Part shown: positions 32,224-44,230 of the stretch, one piece after another
How positions within the stretch are numbered: position 1 is the first letter of the stretch
Layout: each line of letters starts with the position of its first letter
Assembly: GCF_904849725.1 (NCBI RefSeq)
Contig: NC_058520.1
Coordinates: forward strand, 323,899,186-323,963,185
Origin: Hordeum vulgare subsp. vulgare
Taxonomy: Eukaryota > Streptophyta > Magnoliopsida > Poales > Poaceae
DNA length: 64,000 nt
Reading direction: 5' to 3'
Made by a program: the position numbers and the translations under genes
Notes under the pieces: model-generated
What the model saw: the letters and a program-made list of their open reading frames with translations, nothing else
What the model was told of the DNA's origin: nothing
Databases searched by the model: none

Positions 32224-34055
32224 TGTTGGGGAACATCGCATGGGAAACAAAAAATTTCCTACGCGCACGAAGACCTATCATGGTGATGTCCATCTACGAG
32301 AGGGGATTTCCGATCTACGTACCCTTGTAGATCGCACAGCAGAAGCGTTAGTGAACGCGGTTGATGTAGTGGAACGTCCTCACGTCCCTCGATCCACCCC
32401 GCGAATCGTCCCACGAACCATCCCGCGATCCGTCCCACGATCCGATCCGATCTAGTGAAGAACGGACGACACCTCCGCGTTCAGCACACGTACAGCTCGA
32501 TGATGATCTCGGCCTTCTTGATCCAGCAAGAGAGACGGAGAGGTAGATGAGTTCTCCGGCAACGTGACGGTGCTCCGGAGGTTGGTGGTGATCTAATCTC
32601 AGCAGGGCTCCACCCGAGCTCCGCAGAAACGCGATCTAGAGGTAAAACCGTGGAGGTATGTGGTCGGGCTGCCGTGGCAAAAGTTGTCTCAAATCAGCCC
32701 TAAAACCCCACTATATATAGGAGAGAGGGAGGGGAGGAGGCAGCCTCAAAACCTAAAGGTTTGGCCGAAATTGGAGGTTGAGGAGTCCTACTCCAATCCT
32801 ACTTGGAGTAGGATTCCACCTTCCCACTTGGAGACTCTTTCCACCTTGTGTTTTTTCATTCTCAAACCTTATGGGCCTTAGTGGGAACTTATTCCAGCCC
32901 ACTAGGGGCTGGTTTATCTCTTCCCATAGCCCATGAGACCCCTTGGGGCGTGACACCCCTCCTGATGGTCCCCGACACCCCTCCCGGCACTCCCAGTACA
33001 CTACCGATGAGCCCGAAACTTTTCCGGTAATGCACGAAAACCTTCCGGTAACCAAATGAGGTCATCCTATATATCAATCTTCGTTTCCGGACCATTCCAG
33101 AAACCCTCGTAATGTCCGTGATCTCATCCGGGACTCCGAACAACATTCGGTAACCAACCATATAACTCAAATACGCATAAAACAACGTCGAACTTTAAGT
33201 GTGCAGACCCTGCGGGCTCGAGAACTATGTTGACATGACCCGAGTGACTCCTCGGTCAATATCCAATAGCGGGACCTGGATGCCCATATTGGATCCTACA
33301 TATTCTACGAAGATCTTATCGTTTGAACCTCAGTGCCAAGGATTCATATAATCCCGTATGTCATTCCCTTTGTCCTTCGGTATGTTACTTGTCCGAGATT
33401 CGATCGTCAGTATCCGCATACCTATTTCAATCTCGTTTACTAGCAAGTCTCTTTACTCGTTCCGTAATACAAGATCCCGCAACTTACACTAAGTCACAAT
33501 GCTTGCAAGGCTTGTGTGTGATGTTGTATTACCGAGTGGGCCCCGACATACCTCTCCGTCACACGGAGTGACAAATCCCAGTCTCGATCCATACTAACTC
33601 AACGAACACCTTCGGAGATACCTGTAGAGTATCTTTATAGTCACCCAGTTACGTTGCGACGTTTGATACACACAAAGCATTCCTACGGTGTCAGTGAGTT
33701 ATATGATCTCATGGTCATAGGAACAAATACTTGACACGCAGAAAACAGTAGCAACAAAATGACAGGATCAACATGCTACGTCTATTAGTTTGGGTCTAGT
33801 CCATCACATGATTCTCCTAATGATGTGATCCCGTTATCAAGTGACAACACTTGCCTATGGTCAGGAAACCTTGACCATCTTTGATCAACGAGCTAGTCAA
33901 CTAGAGGCTTACTAGGGACAGTGATTTGTCTATGTATCCACACAAGTATTGTGTTTCCAATCAATACAATTATAGCATGGATAATAAACGATTATCATGA
34001 ACAAAGAAATATAATAATAACTAATTATTATTGCCTCTAGGGCATATTTCCAACA
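32224..34055 (-). repeat. 3' LTR of the minus-strand Angela-type element (1832 bp)
   Basis: The minus strand starts TGTTGGAAATATGCCCTAG (34055) and ends GATGTTCCCCAACA (32224). In the 155 bp before 34055 it differs from the partner LTR at only about two positions. Confidence 0.95.
32711..32720 (-). promoter_or_regulatory. TATA box of the Angela-type 3' LTR
   Basis: CTATATATAG on the minus strand within CCTATATATAGTGGGG, matching the BARE LTR promoter position. Confidence 0.7.
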
Positions 34056-34068
34056 GTCTCCCACTTGC
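34056..34068 (-). promoter_or_regulatory. Polypurine tract of the Angela-type element
   Basis: Minus strand GCAAGTGGGAGAC abuts the 3' LTR start and is identical to the tract at 19318-19330. Confidence 0.9.
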
Positions 34069-37000
34069 ACTAGAGTCAATAATCTAGTTCACATCACCAT
34101 GTGATTTCAACGAATCCAACACCCATATAGTTCTTGGGTCTGATCACGTCTTGCTGATGAGAGAGGTTTTAGTCAACGGTTCTGAAACTTTCAGATCCGT
34201 TCGTTCTTTACAAATCTTTATGTCATCTTATAGATGCTGCTACTACGTGCTATTCGGAAATGCTCCAAATATCTACTCTACTATACGAATCGTTTTCACT
34301 ACTCATAGTTATTCGGATTAGTGTCAAATCTTGCATCAATGTAACCCTTTACGACGAACTCTTTAACCACCTCCATAATCGAGAAAAATTCCTTAGTCTA
34401 TTTAGTTACTAAGGATAACTTTGACCGCTGATCAGTGATTCAATCCTGGATCACTCTGTGTACCTCTTAACAGACTTGCTGCGAGGCACACATCAGGTGC
34501 GGTACTCAGCATGGCATACTTTAGAGTCTCCGGCTAAGGCATAGAAGATGACCTTCGTCTATTATCTTTATTCTGCCGTGGTCGGGTTTTGAGTCTTACT
34601 CAAATTCACACATTACAACACAGTCAAGAACTCCTTCTTTGCTAATCTATTTCGAATTCCTTCAAAAACTTGTCAAGGCATGCATCTTGTTGAAACTTCT
34701 ATTAAGCGTTTTGATCTATCTCCATAGATCTTGATGCTCAACGTTCAAGTAGCTCAATCCAGGTATTCCTTTGAAAAACTCCTTTCAAACAACCTTTTAT
34801 GCTTCACAGAAATTCTACATTACTTCTGATCAACAATATGTCAACCACATATACTTATCAGAAATTCTATGGTGCTCCCACTCACTTCTTTGGAAATACA
34901 AGTTTCTCATAAACCTTGTACAAACCCAAAATCTTTGATCATCTCATCAAAGTGTATATTCCAACTCCGAGATGCTTGCACCGGTCCATTGAAGGATCGC
35001 TGGAGCTTGCATACTTGCTAGTATCTTAGGATCGACAAAACCTCCTGGTTGTATCACATACAATGTTTGCTCAAGGAAACCGTCGAGGAAACAATGTTTT
35101 GACATCCTATGTGCAATGTTTCATAAATAATGCAGCAACTACTAACATAATTCTAACAGACTTTTAGCATCGCTACGAGTGAGAAAGTCTCATCATAGTC
35201 AACTATTTGGTCTTGTCGGAAACATCTTTGCGACAAGTCGAGCTTTTCTTAATAGTGACTTATCACCATCATCGTATGTCTTCCTTTTAAAGATCCATCT
35301 TTACTCAATAGTCCTACGACCATCAAGTAGTTCTTCCAAAGTCTACACTTTGTTTTCATACATGGATCCTCTCTCGGATTTCATGGCCTCCAGCCATTTG
35401 TCGGAATCCGGGCCCACCATCGTTTCTTCACAGCTCGTAGGTTCATTATTGTTCAACAACATGACCTCCAAGATAGGGTTACCATACCACTCTGTAGTAG
35501 TACGCGACCTTGTCGACCTACGAGGCTTGTAGTAACTTGATCCGATGCTCGATGATCACCATCATCAGCTTTCACTTCAATTGGTGTAGGCGCCACAGGA
35601 AGAACTTCCTGCGCCCTGCTACACACTGGTTGAAGTGATGGTTCAATAACCTCATCAAGTTCTACCACCATCCCACTCAATTCTTTCGAGAGAAACCTTT
35701 CCTTGAGAAAGGATCCGTTTCTAGAAACAAACACTTTGCTTTCGGATCTGAGATAGGAGATGTACCCAACTGTTTTGGATATCCTATGAAGATGCATTTA
35801 TCCGCTTTGGGTTCGAGCTTATCAGACTGAAACTTTTTCACATAAGTGTCGAAGCCCCAAACTTTCGAGAAACGACAGTTTAGATTTCTCTAAACCTCAG
35901 TCTATACTGTGTCATCTCAACGGAAATACGCGGTGCCCTATTTAAAGTGAATGCGGTTGTATCTAATGCATAACCCATAAACGATAGTGGTAATTCGATA
36001 AGAGACATCATAGCATGCACCATACCAAATAGTGCGTGGCTATGACGTTCAGACACATCATCACACTATGATGTTCCAGGTGGCATGAACTGCGAAACAA
36101 TTTCCACATTGTCTTAACTGCGTACCAAAACTCGTAACTCAGATATTCATTTCTATGATCATATCGTAGACAGTTTATGCTCTTGTTACGACGAACTTCA
36201 CTCCTGAAACAGAATTGAACCTTTCAATATTTCAGACTTGTGATTCATTAAGTAAATACTCTTGTATCTGCTCAAATCATCATTGAAGTAAGAACATAAT
36301 GATATCCACTGCGTGCCTCAGCACCCATTGGACTACACACATCAAAATGTATCACTTCCAACAAGTTACTATCTTGTTTCATCTCAATGAAAACAAGGCC
36401 TTGCTCATGTGGTATGATTTGCATGTCACTAGTGATTCAAAATCAAGTGAGTATAAAGATCCATCAGCATGGAGCCTCTTCATGCAATTTATACCAATAT
36501 GACTCAAGCGGCAGTGCCACAAGTAAGTGGTACTATCATCATTACCTCGTATCTTTTGGCACCAATATCATGAACATGTGTAACACTACAATCGAGATTC
36601 AATAAACCATTGAGGGTAATTATTCAAGCAAATATAATAACTATTATTCTCTTAAATGAATAATCGTATTGCAACAAACACGATCCAATCATGTTCATGC
36701 TCAACGCAAACACCAAATAAAAATTATTTGGGTTTCACCACCAATCCCGATGATAGAGGGAGCGTGCGACGTTTGATCATATCAACCTTGGAAACACTTC
36801 CAACACGTATCGTCACCTCGCCTTTAGCTAGTCTCCGTTTATGCCGTAGCTTTCATTTCGTGTTACTAATCACTTAGCAACCGAACCGGTATCCAATACC
36901 CTTGTGCTACTAGGAATACTAGTAAAGTACACATCAACATCATGTATATCAAATATACTTCTTTCGACTTTTGCCAGCCTTCTTATCTACCAAGTATCTA

Positions 37001-37870
37001 GAGTTTCTCCGCCTCAGTGACCGTTCCCCTCATAACAGAAGCACTTAGTCCCGGGCTTGGGTTTAATCTGGGGTCTCTTCATTAGTGCAGCAACTGCTTT
37101 GCCGTTTCACGAAGTATCCCTTCTAGCCCTTGCCTTTCTCGAAACTTAGTGGTTTTACTAACCATCAACTATTGACGCTCCTTCTTAATTTCTACTCTCG
37201 CGGTGTCAAACATCGTGAATCGCTCAAGGATCTTGTATCTAACCTTGATATGTTATAGTTCATCACGAAGCTCTCACAGCTTGGTGGCAGTGACTTTGGA
37301 GAACCATCACTATCTTATCTGGAAGATCAACTCCCAGTTGATTCAAGCGATTGTCGTACTCAGATAATCTGAGCACACGCTCAACGATTGAGATTTTCTC
37401 CTTTACTTCGTGGACAAAGAATTTTGTCGGAGGTCTCATACCTCTTAACAAGGGCACAAGCATGAAATCACAATTTCATCTCTTTAGAACATCTCTTATG
37501 TTCCGTGACATTTCAAAACGTCTTCGGCGCCTTGCTTCTAAGCCATTAAGTATTTTGTACTGAACTATCGTGTAGTCATCAGAAACGTGTATGTCGGATG
37601 TTCACAACATCTACAGACGACGCTCGAGGTGCAACACACCGAGTGGTGCATTAAGGACATAAGCCTTCTGCGCAGCAACGAGGACAATCCTCGGTTTTAC
37701 AGACTCAGCCTGCAAAGTTTGCTACTATCAACTTTCAACTAAATTTTCTCTAGGAACATATAAAAATAGTAGAGCTATAGCGCAAGCTACATCGTAATTC
37801 GCAAATACCATTAGACTATGTTCATGACAATTAGTTCAATTAATCATATTACTTAAGAACTCCCACTCAA
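34069..37870 (-). pseudogene. Degenerate Angela-type gag-pol
   Basis: Minus-strand remnants appear in copia order with many stops and shifts. A gag piece at 37463-37263 contains VERVLRLSEYDNRLNQLGVDLPDKIVM-type sequence. Zinc knuckle remains lie near 37030-37050. The integrase C-terminus and linker lie at 35797-35453 (VGYISYLRSESKVFVSRNGSF, ELDEVIEPS). Reverse transcriptase and RNase H traces extend to about 34100. Compared with the plus-strand BARE copy, whole blocks are shortened and no domain is uninterrupted. The interior could not support transposition. The decay looks much deeper than that of the flanking LTRs. Confidence 0.85.
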
Positions 37871-39042
37871 AAAGTACATCTCTCTAGTCATTTGAGTGGT
37901 ACATGATCCAAATCCACTATCTCAAGTCCGATCATCACGTGAGTCGAGAATAGTTTCAGTGGTAAGCATCTCTATGCTAATCATATCAACTATACGATTA
38001 ATGGTCGACCTTTCGGTCTCATGTGTTTCGAGGCCATGTCTGCACATGCTAGGCTCGTCAAGCTTAACCCGAGTGTTCCGCGTGTGCAACTGTTTTGCAC
38101 CCGTTGTATGTGAATGTTGAGTCTATCACACCCGATCATCACGTGGTGTCTCGAGACGAAGAACTGTCGCAACGGTGCACAGTCGGGGAGAACACAATTT
38201 CGTCTTGAAATTTTAGTGAGATATCACCTCATAATGCTACCGTCGTTCTAAGCAAGATAAGGTGCATAAAGGATTAACATCACATGCAATTCATAAGTGA
38301 CATGATATGGCCATCATCATGTGCTTCTTGATGTCCATCACCAAAGCACCGGCACGATCTTCTTGTCACCGGCGTCACACCATGATCTCCATCATCATGA
38401 TCTCCATCAACGTGTCGCCATCGGGGTTGTCATGCTACTCATGCTATTACTACTAAAGCTACGTCCTAGCAATATAGTAAACGCATCTGCAAGCACAAAC
38501 GTTAGTTTAAAGACAACCATACGGCTCCTGCCGGTTACCGTACCATCGACGTGCAAGTCGATATTAACTATTACAACATGATCATCTCATACATCCAATA
38601 TATCACATCACATCATTGGCCATATCACATCACAAGCATACCTTGCAAAAACAAGTTAGACGTCCTCTAATTGTTGTTGCATGTTTTACGTGGTGACCAT
38701 GGGTATCTAGTAGGATCGCATCTTACTTACGCAAACACCACAACGGAGATATATGAATTGCTATTTAACCTCATCCAAGGACCTCCTCGGTCAAATCCGA
38801 TTCAACTAAAGTTGGAGAAACCGACACTCGCCGGTCATCTTTGAGCAACGGAGTTACTCGTAGCGATGAAACCAGTCTCTCGTAAGCGTGCGAGTAATGT
38901 CGGTCCGAGCCGCTTCGATCCAACAATACCGTGGAATCAAGAAAATACTAAGGAGGGCAGCAAAACGCACATCACCGCCCACAAAAACTTTTGTGTTCTA
39001 CTCGAGAAGACATCTACGCATGAACCTAGCTCATGATGCCAC
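37871..39042 (-). other. Leader and primer-binding site of the Angela-type element
   Basis: Reverse-complement counterpart of 14077-15310. The primer site TGGCATCATGAGCTA (minus strand) lies at 39027-39041, directly after the 5' LTR. The leader is well preserved relative to the coding region. Confidence 0.85.
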
Positions 39043-40836
39043 TGTTGGGGAACGTCGCATGGGAAAGGAAAATTTTCCTACGCGCACGAAGACCTATCAT
39101 GGTGATGTCCATCTACGAGAGGGGATTTCGGATCTACGTACCCTTGTAGATCGCACAGCAGAAGCGTTAGTGAACGCGGTTGATGTAGTGGAACGTCCTC
39201 ACGTCCCTCGATCTGCCCCGCGAACCGTCCCGCGATCAGTCCCACGATCTAGTGCCGAACGGACGGCACCTCCGCGTTCAGCACACGTACAACTCGACGA
39301 TGATCTCGGCCTTCTTGATCTAGCGAGAGAGACGGAGAGGTAGATGAGTTCTCCGGCAGCGTGATGGCGCTCCGGAGGTTGGTGGTGATCTAATCTCAGC
39401 AGGGCTCCGCCCGAGCTCCGCAGAAACGCGATCTAGAGGTAAAACCGTGGAGGTATGTGGTCGGGCTGCCGTGGCAAAAGTTGTCTCAAATCAGCCCTAA
39501 AACCCCACTATATATATATGAGGGAGGGATGGGAGGAAGCAGCCTCAAAACCTAAAGGTTTGGCCGAAATTGGAGGTGGAGGAGTCCTACTCCAATCCTA
39601 CTTGGAGTAGGATTCCACCTTCCCACTTGGAAACTCTTTCCACCTTGTGTTTTTTCCTTCTCAACCCTTATGGGCCTTAGTGGGAACTTCCACTAGGGGC
39701 TGTATTATCTCTTCCCATAGCCCATGAGACCCCTTGGGGCGTGACACCCCTCCTGATGGTCCCCGGCACCCCTCCCCGCACTCCCAGTACACTACCGATG
39801 AGCCCAAAACTTTTCCGGTAATGCACGAAAACCTTCTGGTAACCAAATGAGGTCATCCTATATATCAATCTTCGTTTCCGGAACATTCCGGAAACCCTCG
39901 TGACGTCCGTGATCTCATCCGGGACTCCGAACAACATTCGGTAACCAACCATATAACTCAAATACGCATAAAACAACGTCGAACCTTAAGTGTGCAGACC
40001 CAGAACTATGTAGACATGACCCGAGTGACTCCCCGATCAATATCCAATAGAGGGACCTGGATGCCCATATTGGATCCTACATATTCTACGAAGATCTTAT
40101 CATTTGAACCTCAGTGCCAAGGATTCATATAATCCCGTATGTCATTCCCTTTGTCCTTCGGTATGTTACTTGCCTGAGATTCGATCGTAAGGGTCCGCAT
40201 ACCTATTTCAATCTCGTTTACCGGCAAGTCTCTTTACTCGTTCCGCAATAAAAGATCCCGCAACTTACACTAAGTCACAATGCTTGCAAGGCTTGTGTGT
40301 GATGTTGTATTACCGAGTGGGCCCCGAGATACCTCTACGTCACACAGAGTGACAAATCCCAGTGTCGATCCATACTAACTCAACGAACACCTTCGGAGAT
40401 ACCGGTAGAGCATCTTTATAGTCACCCAGTTACGTTGCGACGTTTGATACACACAAAGCATTCCTCCAGTGTCAGTGAGTTATATGATCTCATGGTCATA
40501 GGAACAAATACTTGACACGCAGAAAATAGTAGCAACAAAATGACAGGATCAACATGCTACGTCTATTAGTTTGGGTCTAGTCCATCACATGATTCTCCTA
40601 ATGATGTGATCCCGTTCTCAAGTGACAACACTTGCCTATGGTCAGGAAACCTTGACCATCTTTGATCAACGAGCTAGTCAACTAGAGGCTTACTAGGGAC
40701 AGTGTTTTATCTATGTATCCACACAAGTATTGTGTTTCCAATCAATACAATTATAGCATGGATAATAAACGATTATCATGAACAAAGAAATATAATAATA
40801 ACTAATTATTATTGCCTCTAGGGCATATTTCCAACA
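39043..40836 (-). repeat. 5' LTR of the minus-strand Angela-type element (1794 bp)
   Basis: The minus strand starts TGTTGGAAATATGCCCTAG (40836) and ends CGACGTTCCCCAACA (39043). A TATATATATA box lies at 39508-39519. It is the partner of 32224-34055. Confidence 0.95.
39508..39519 (-). promoter_or_regulatory. TATA box of the Angela-type 5' LTR
   Basis: An alternating TA tract (ATATATATATAG, minus strand), slightly longer than in the partner LTR. Confidence 0.7.
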
Positions 40837-40841
40837 TTAAC

Positions 40842-41729
40842 TCAACTATACTAAAACATCATCGAACCTTAAGTGTGCAGACCCTGCGGGTTCGAGAACT
40901 TTGCAGACATGACCCGAGGCACTCCTCGGTCAATATCCAGTAGCGGGACCTGGATGTTCATATTGGATCCTTCATATTCTTCGAAGATCTTATCCGTTGA
41001 ACCTCAGTGTCAAGGATTCATATAATCCCGTATGTCATTCCCTTTGTCCTTCGGTATGTTACTTGCGTGAGATTCGATCATCGGTATCTGCATACCTATT
41101 TCAATCTCGTTACCGGCAAGTCTCTTTACTCATCCCGTAATACAAGATCCCGTGAGTTACACTAAGTCACATTGCTTGCAAGGCTTGTATGTGATGTTGT
41201 ATTACCGAGTGGGCCCCGAGATACCTCTCGGTTACACGGAGTGACAAATCCCAGTCTTGATCCATACTATCTCAACGGACACCTTCGGAGATACCTGTAG
41301 AGCACCTTTATAGTCACCCAATTACATTGCGACGTTTGATGCACACAAGGTATTCCTCTGGTGCCAGTGAGTTATATGATCTCATGGTCGTAGGAATAAA
41401 TACTTGACACGCAGAAAACAATAGCAATAAAACGACACGATCAATATGCTACGTTCATAGTTTGGGTCTAGTCCATCACATGATTCCCCTAATGATGTGA
41501 TCCAGTTATCAAGCGACAACACTTTCACATAGTCAGAAAACCTTGACTATCCTTGATCAACTGGCTAGCCAACTAGAGGCTTGCTAGGGACATTGTTTTG
41601 TCTATGTATCCACACATGTATCTATGTTTTCATTCAATACAATTATAGCATGGATCATAAACAATTATCTTTGTAACCGGAAATATAATAATAACTATTT
41701 ATCATTGCCTTTAGGGCATATTTCCAACA
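40842..41729 (-). repeat. Old Angela 5' LTR, piece 1 (LTR 5' end)
   Basis: The minus strand starts TGTTGGAAATATGCCCTAA (41729) and runs to the TTAAC flank at 40841. It parallels 39950-40836 with scattered differences. The outer 5-bp duplication of this old element cannot be tested because its other end is deleted. Confidence 0.9.
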
Positions 41730-41926
41730 TATGTGTATCATTTTAATCGGAGCTACAGTTAACTAGTTATGAATTAAACCGTGTTAGCATGTCATCTACG
41801 CAAACTTAGTTAAACATCAAGGTTAAACATTTTTAACATGAATGAAAGTGGCATATTATTAATCTACACGAAATTCTACACATTTTACATATATAATTTT
41901 TTTCATCCGATGCATGGTTTATTAAA
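41730..41926. other. AT-rich spacer, nothing recognised
   Basis: Short AT-rich sequence between the old Angela LTR and the Stowaway MITE. No feature was recognised. Confidence 0.5.
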
Positions 41927-41928
41927 TA

Positions 41929-42351
41929 CTCTCTCTGATCCTTTTTTGTTTGCGTCTAAGAACATTTCATTTTTCCCGCAATGCTCTCCGTCTTAGCATC
42001 TTTTTACTCTTCTTTCCTATAGTGCCCCTCTGATCTCTTCCGCATGCGCAGCCATAATAATTTCCATCTCTCTTTCCCGTATCCCTCGTTCCTTCCCAAG
42101 ACATGCATGCATGCAGAACGAGAGAGAGAGAGAGTCCCATGCAGAGAGATGGAAAAGAGAGAGAGACCCAGCATGCAGACTTGCAGAAAGAGGAGTAACG
42201 TGGGCGTAAGAATTAAGGACCAATGGTTTGCATGCGTCGAGTAACTCTCCTCCTAGAAATTCAAGGCAAACTAGTCCAATTTTTACCTAGCGCTCCTTTC
42301 ATTAGTATGCGAGCTGGACCATAAACGCAAACAAAAAAGGACCGGAGGGAG
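41929..42351. mobile_element. Stowaway-type MITE (423 bp) with TA duplication
   Basis: The left end CTCTCTCTGATCCTTTTTTG pairs with the complement of the right end, CTCCCTCCGGTCCTTTTTTG, both continuing TTTGCGT. TA flanks at 41927-41928 and 42352-42353 are the Tc1/mariner target duplication. The interior carries GAGAGA runs (42119-42165) and the palindromic word TGCATGCATGCA near 42104. There is no transposase. At 423 bp it is on the long side for Stowaway. Confidence 0.9.
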
Positions 42352-42353
42352 TA

Positions 42354-43850
42354 CGAGCATTTTAAAATATGCATTTAATCTGTAATTAAAACACATTGTT
42401 AATAGTTAATTTGCCCGAAAAAGTAATAATACGTGGGCCGAATCTGAGAGCCAACGGGCCAACAACACATGGGTATCGTTTAGCTGTGAATCGCACGGGT
42501 GAGGGATAGTAGCGGGGCCCTCACCTTGCAGCCCTTGGGAATGGCTCGATGGAACGGCTGGCACACGGGGTGCTGGGCCGGCGAGGCGAGGCGCTGGGGC
42601 GGCCCAGCGGCTGGCCTGGCTTGGCGAGGCTTGCGGGCCGGCTGGGGATGATGCGGCCCAGAATAGCGCGAGGAGAGCTAGCGGGGCACCGTTCTCCGTG
42701 CTCGTTCTTGAGTGGGAGTCAGACGCGGTGGCGGCGGCTACACAGGAACTCTGACGATGGAGCTGGCAGGGAGGCAGCTTGATCCAGCGAGGCCGACGGC
42801 ATGTTGCTCGGATCCGGAGCTTGGCACTCCATTCCCGGCAAGGCGATGTGCGGGGACCGCACCAGACTTGGGGCACCTCCATGGCTTCTCTTGCGAGGAG
42901 AGAGGGAGATCGCAGTGGTGAGAAAAGGGAGAGAGGAGGAAGAAGGAGAGGGAGAGGGGCGCGAGGCTGGCCTTCGACGGTGGAGCCCTGGTGGGGGTGC
43001 GGCGATGCGGCGGTGGCGCAGGAAGGCTGACGAGGCAAGCGGAATCGGGCACGCGACAACAAGGTGGTGGTTGCGGGGCTGCTGTGGTCACCAGACGTGT
43101 TTTGTTTGACCGTGGACATGTCTAGTAGGTGGGGTTTCAGGCAGTTTAGGGCCGTTGGGTAGGATTTCGGGGGAGAGAGGAGGTGGAGCTAGCAGGTGGA
43201 GTTTTTGAGGGGGTGGCTGCAATTTTGGCTAGGGGGAAACCCTAGTGAAGTGAGAGAGCTCTCTCCACAAGGTGGGTTTATATAGGGAATGGACTTGGTG
43301 GGGTGGACCTCGTCCGTGTGATCGCAATCCAACGACCATGAATGAAGGGAGGTCTAGGTGGGTCTAGTGGGTTGTGTAGATGGGCTATGTGGGGATGAGA
43401 GGGAAGTTGGCAGCCAGTGACAAGATTTTTATAACTCCGAAATGTCCGGGAATTTAACCTGCTATAGTGCCCTTATATATTTAACGGTTCACGTATCAAA
43501 TGAACTCCGATTGCGATAAATTTGGCAGGCGGCCAAACTACAATATAACAAGACAACACACCAAGTTTCAACCCAATCCGATAATATTTTATACACACTT
43601 TTAAACACAAATATTTTAACAATGCCTTGGGCGCATGCGTGTGTGGTTGGTCTCGAAACGGCCAACGATAAAAACAGAGAGAACCGACAACTAATAACAG
43701 ATGCAAGTTTTGAAAAAAATGACGACAATGGAGTGCTAATGCAATTTGCATGATGCACATGATGCGACGATGAATGCAACAAACAAAATAATCCCATGAC
43801 GACAAAAAAATAAACGGGGAATCTTCTGGAGCGTCGGTTCCGAGCTGTTA
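42354..43850 (-). repeat. GC-rich gypsy-type LTR, minus orientation
   Basis: The minus strand starts TGTAACAGCTCGGAACCGAC at 43850, a start typical of a group of Triticeae gypsy LTRs. It proceeds to a TATATAAA box (43284-43277), then GC-rich downstream sequence to about 42400. The Pro/Ser-rich open frame at 43119-42406 is a by-product of GC content. I could not fix the left end or a target duplication, and no adjoining internal region is visible. It may be a solo or truncated LTR. Confidence 0.5.
43277..43284 (-). promoter_or_regulatory. TATA box in the gypsy-type LTR
   Basis: TATATAAA on the minus strand within CCCTATATAAACCC, followed by the GC-rich leader-like sequence. Confidence 0.5.
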
Positions 43851-44230
43851 CATCCTACCAGAAAACAAATCCCGTGGCATAGACAAAAGATAAGATTTAG
43901 GGTTAGGTCCCCGTTATTTGCGTCTCGGAGTCACTGAATGAAATTGATCGGTATCACCGATTCCTATACTAGGGTTTATGAGAACCATCTCGGTGAGACC
44001 GAGTCTCGCCTTTTGGTGCTACCGAAAAGTATGGCCAAGTCTTCATCGAGCAGATGGTTAGTCTCGGAATCTTCGAGTTTTCCATCTTGGTGGAACCGAA
44101 GCACACAAAACTGATACATACCACTAAGATTTTGAGTTTAATTTTTTTAAATGTCTGTGTTTTGTGATGCTCATCCATCCCTACTCTTCAATAAATATTC
44201 ATAGGGTCAGCTTGTTTCAGAGAGCAGAGC
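43851..44230 (+). other. Leader or LTR-like sequence before accessory ORF copy 1 of element X
   Basis: Repeated 'cggt.tcaccga' and 'ggtgctaccgaa' phrases resemble the LTR interior at 60580-60760 (GGTGCTACCG, CACCGAG, TTCGGTTCTACC). The sequence leads directly into the ATG at 44231. It could be a truncated LTR joined to the internal region, or a separate leader for the ORF. Confidence 0.45.

Larger units (their letters stand above)
32224..40836 (-). mobile_element. Complete Angela-type copia element with degenerate coding region
   Basis: Two LTRs (39043-40836 as 5', 32224-34055 as 3') and a 4987-bp interior with primer site, leader and purine tract are all present in minus orientation. Flanks are ATAAC (32219-32223) and TTAAC (40837-40841), a target duplication with one later change. 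This is supported by the host LTR consensus, which reads ATATAACTCAAATAC across the joined site. The interior keeps copia order but no frame longer than about 120 codons. Confidence 0.95.
22178..41729 (-). mobile_element. Old Angela-type element fragment (leader and 5' LTR), opened by two insertions
   Basis: On the minus strand this is a 5' LTR from 41729 down to 23074, followed by the primer site and leader down to about 22178, where the element is truncated. The LTR exists in three pieces (41729-40842, 32223-31646, about 23316-23074), summing to about 1.7 kb, close to the family length of 1.8 kb. The two gaps hold a complete Angela-type element and an Athila-type element. About 100 bp is missing at the Athila junction. 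Confidence 0.85.

Noticed and set aside
42406..43119. Minus-strand open frame of 237 codons, Pro/Ser/Ala-rich
   Set aside because: It lies in GC-rich LTR-like sequence with open frames on both strands, has no domain and has the composition expected from base bias.
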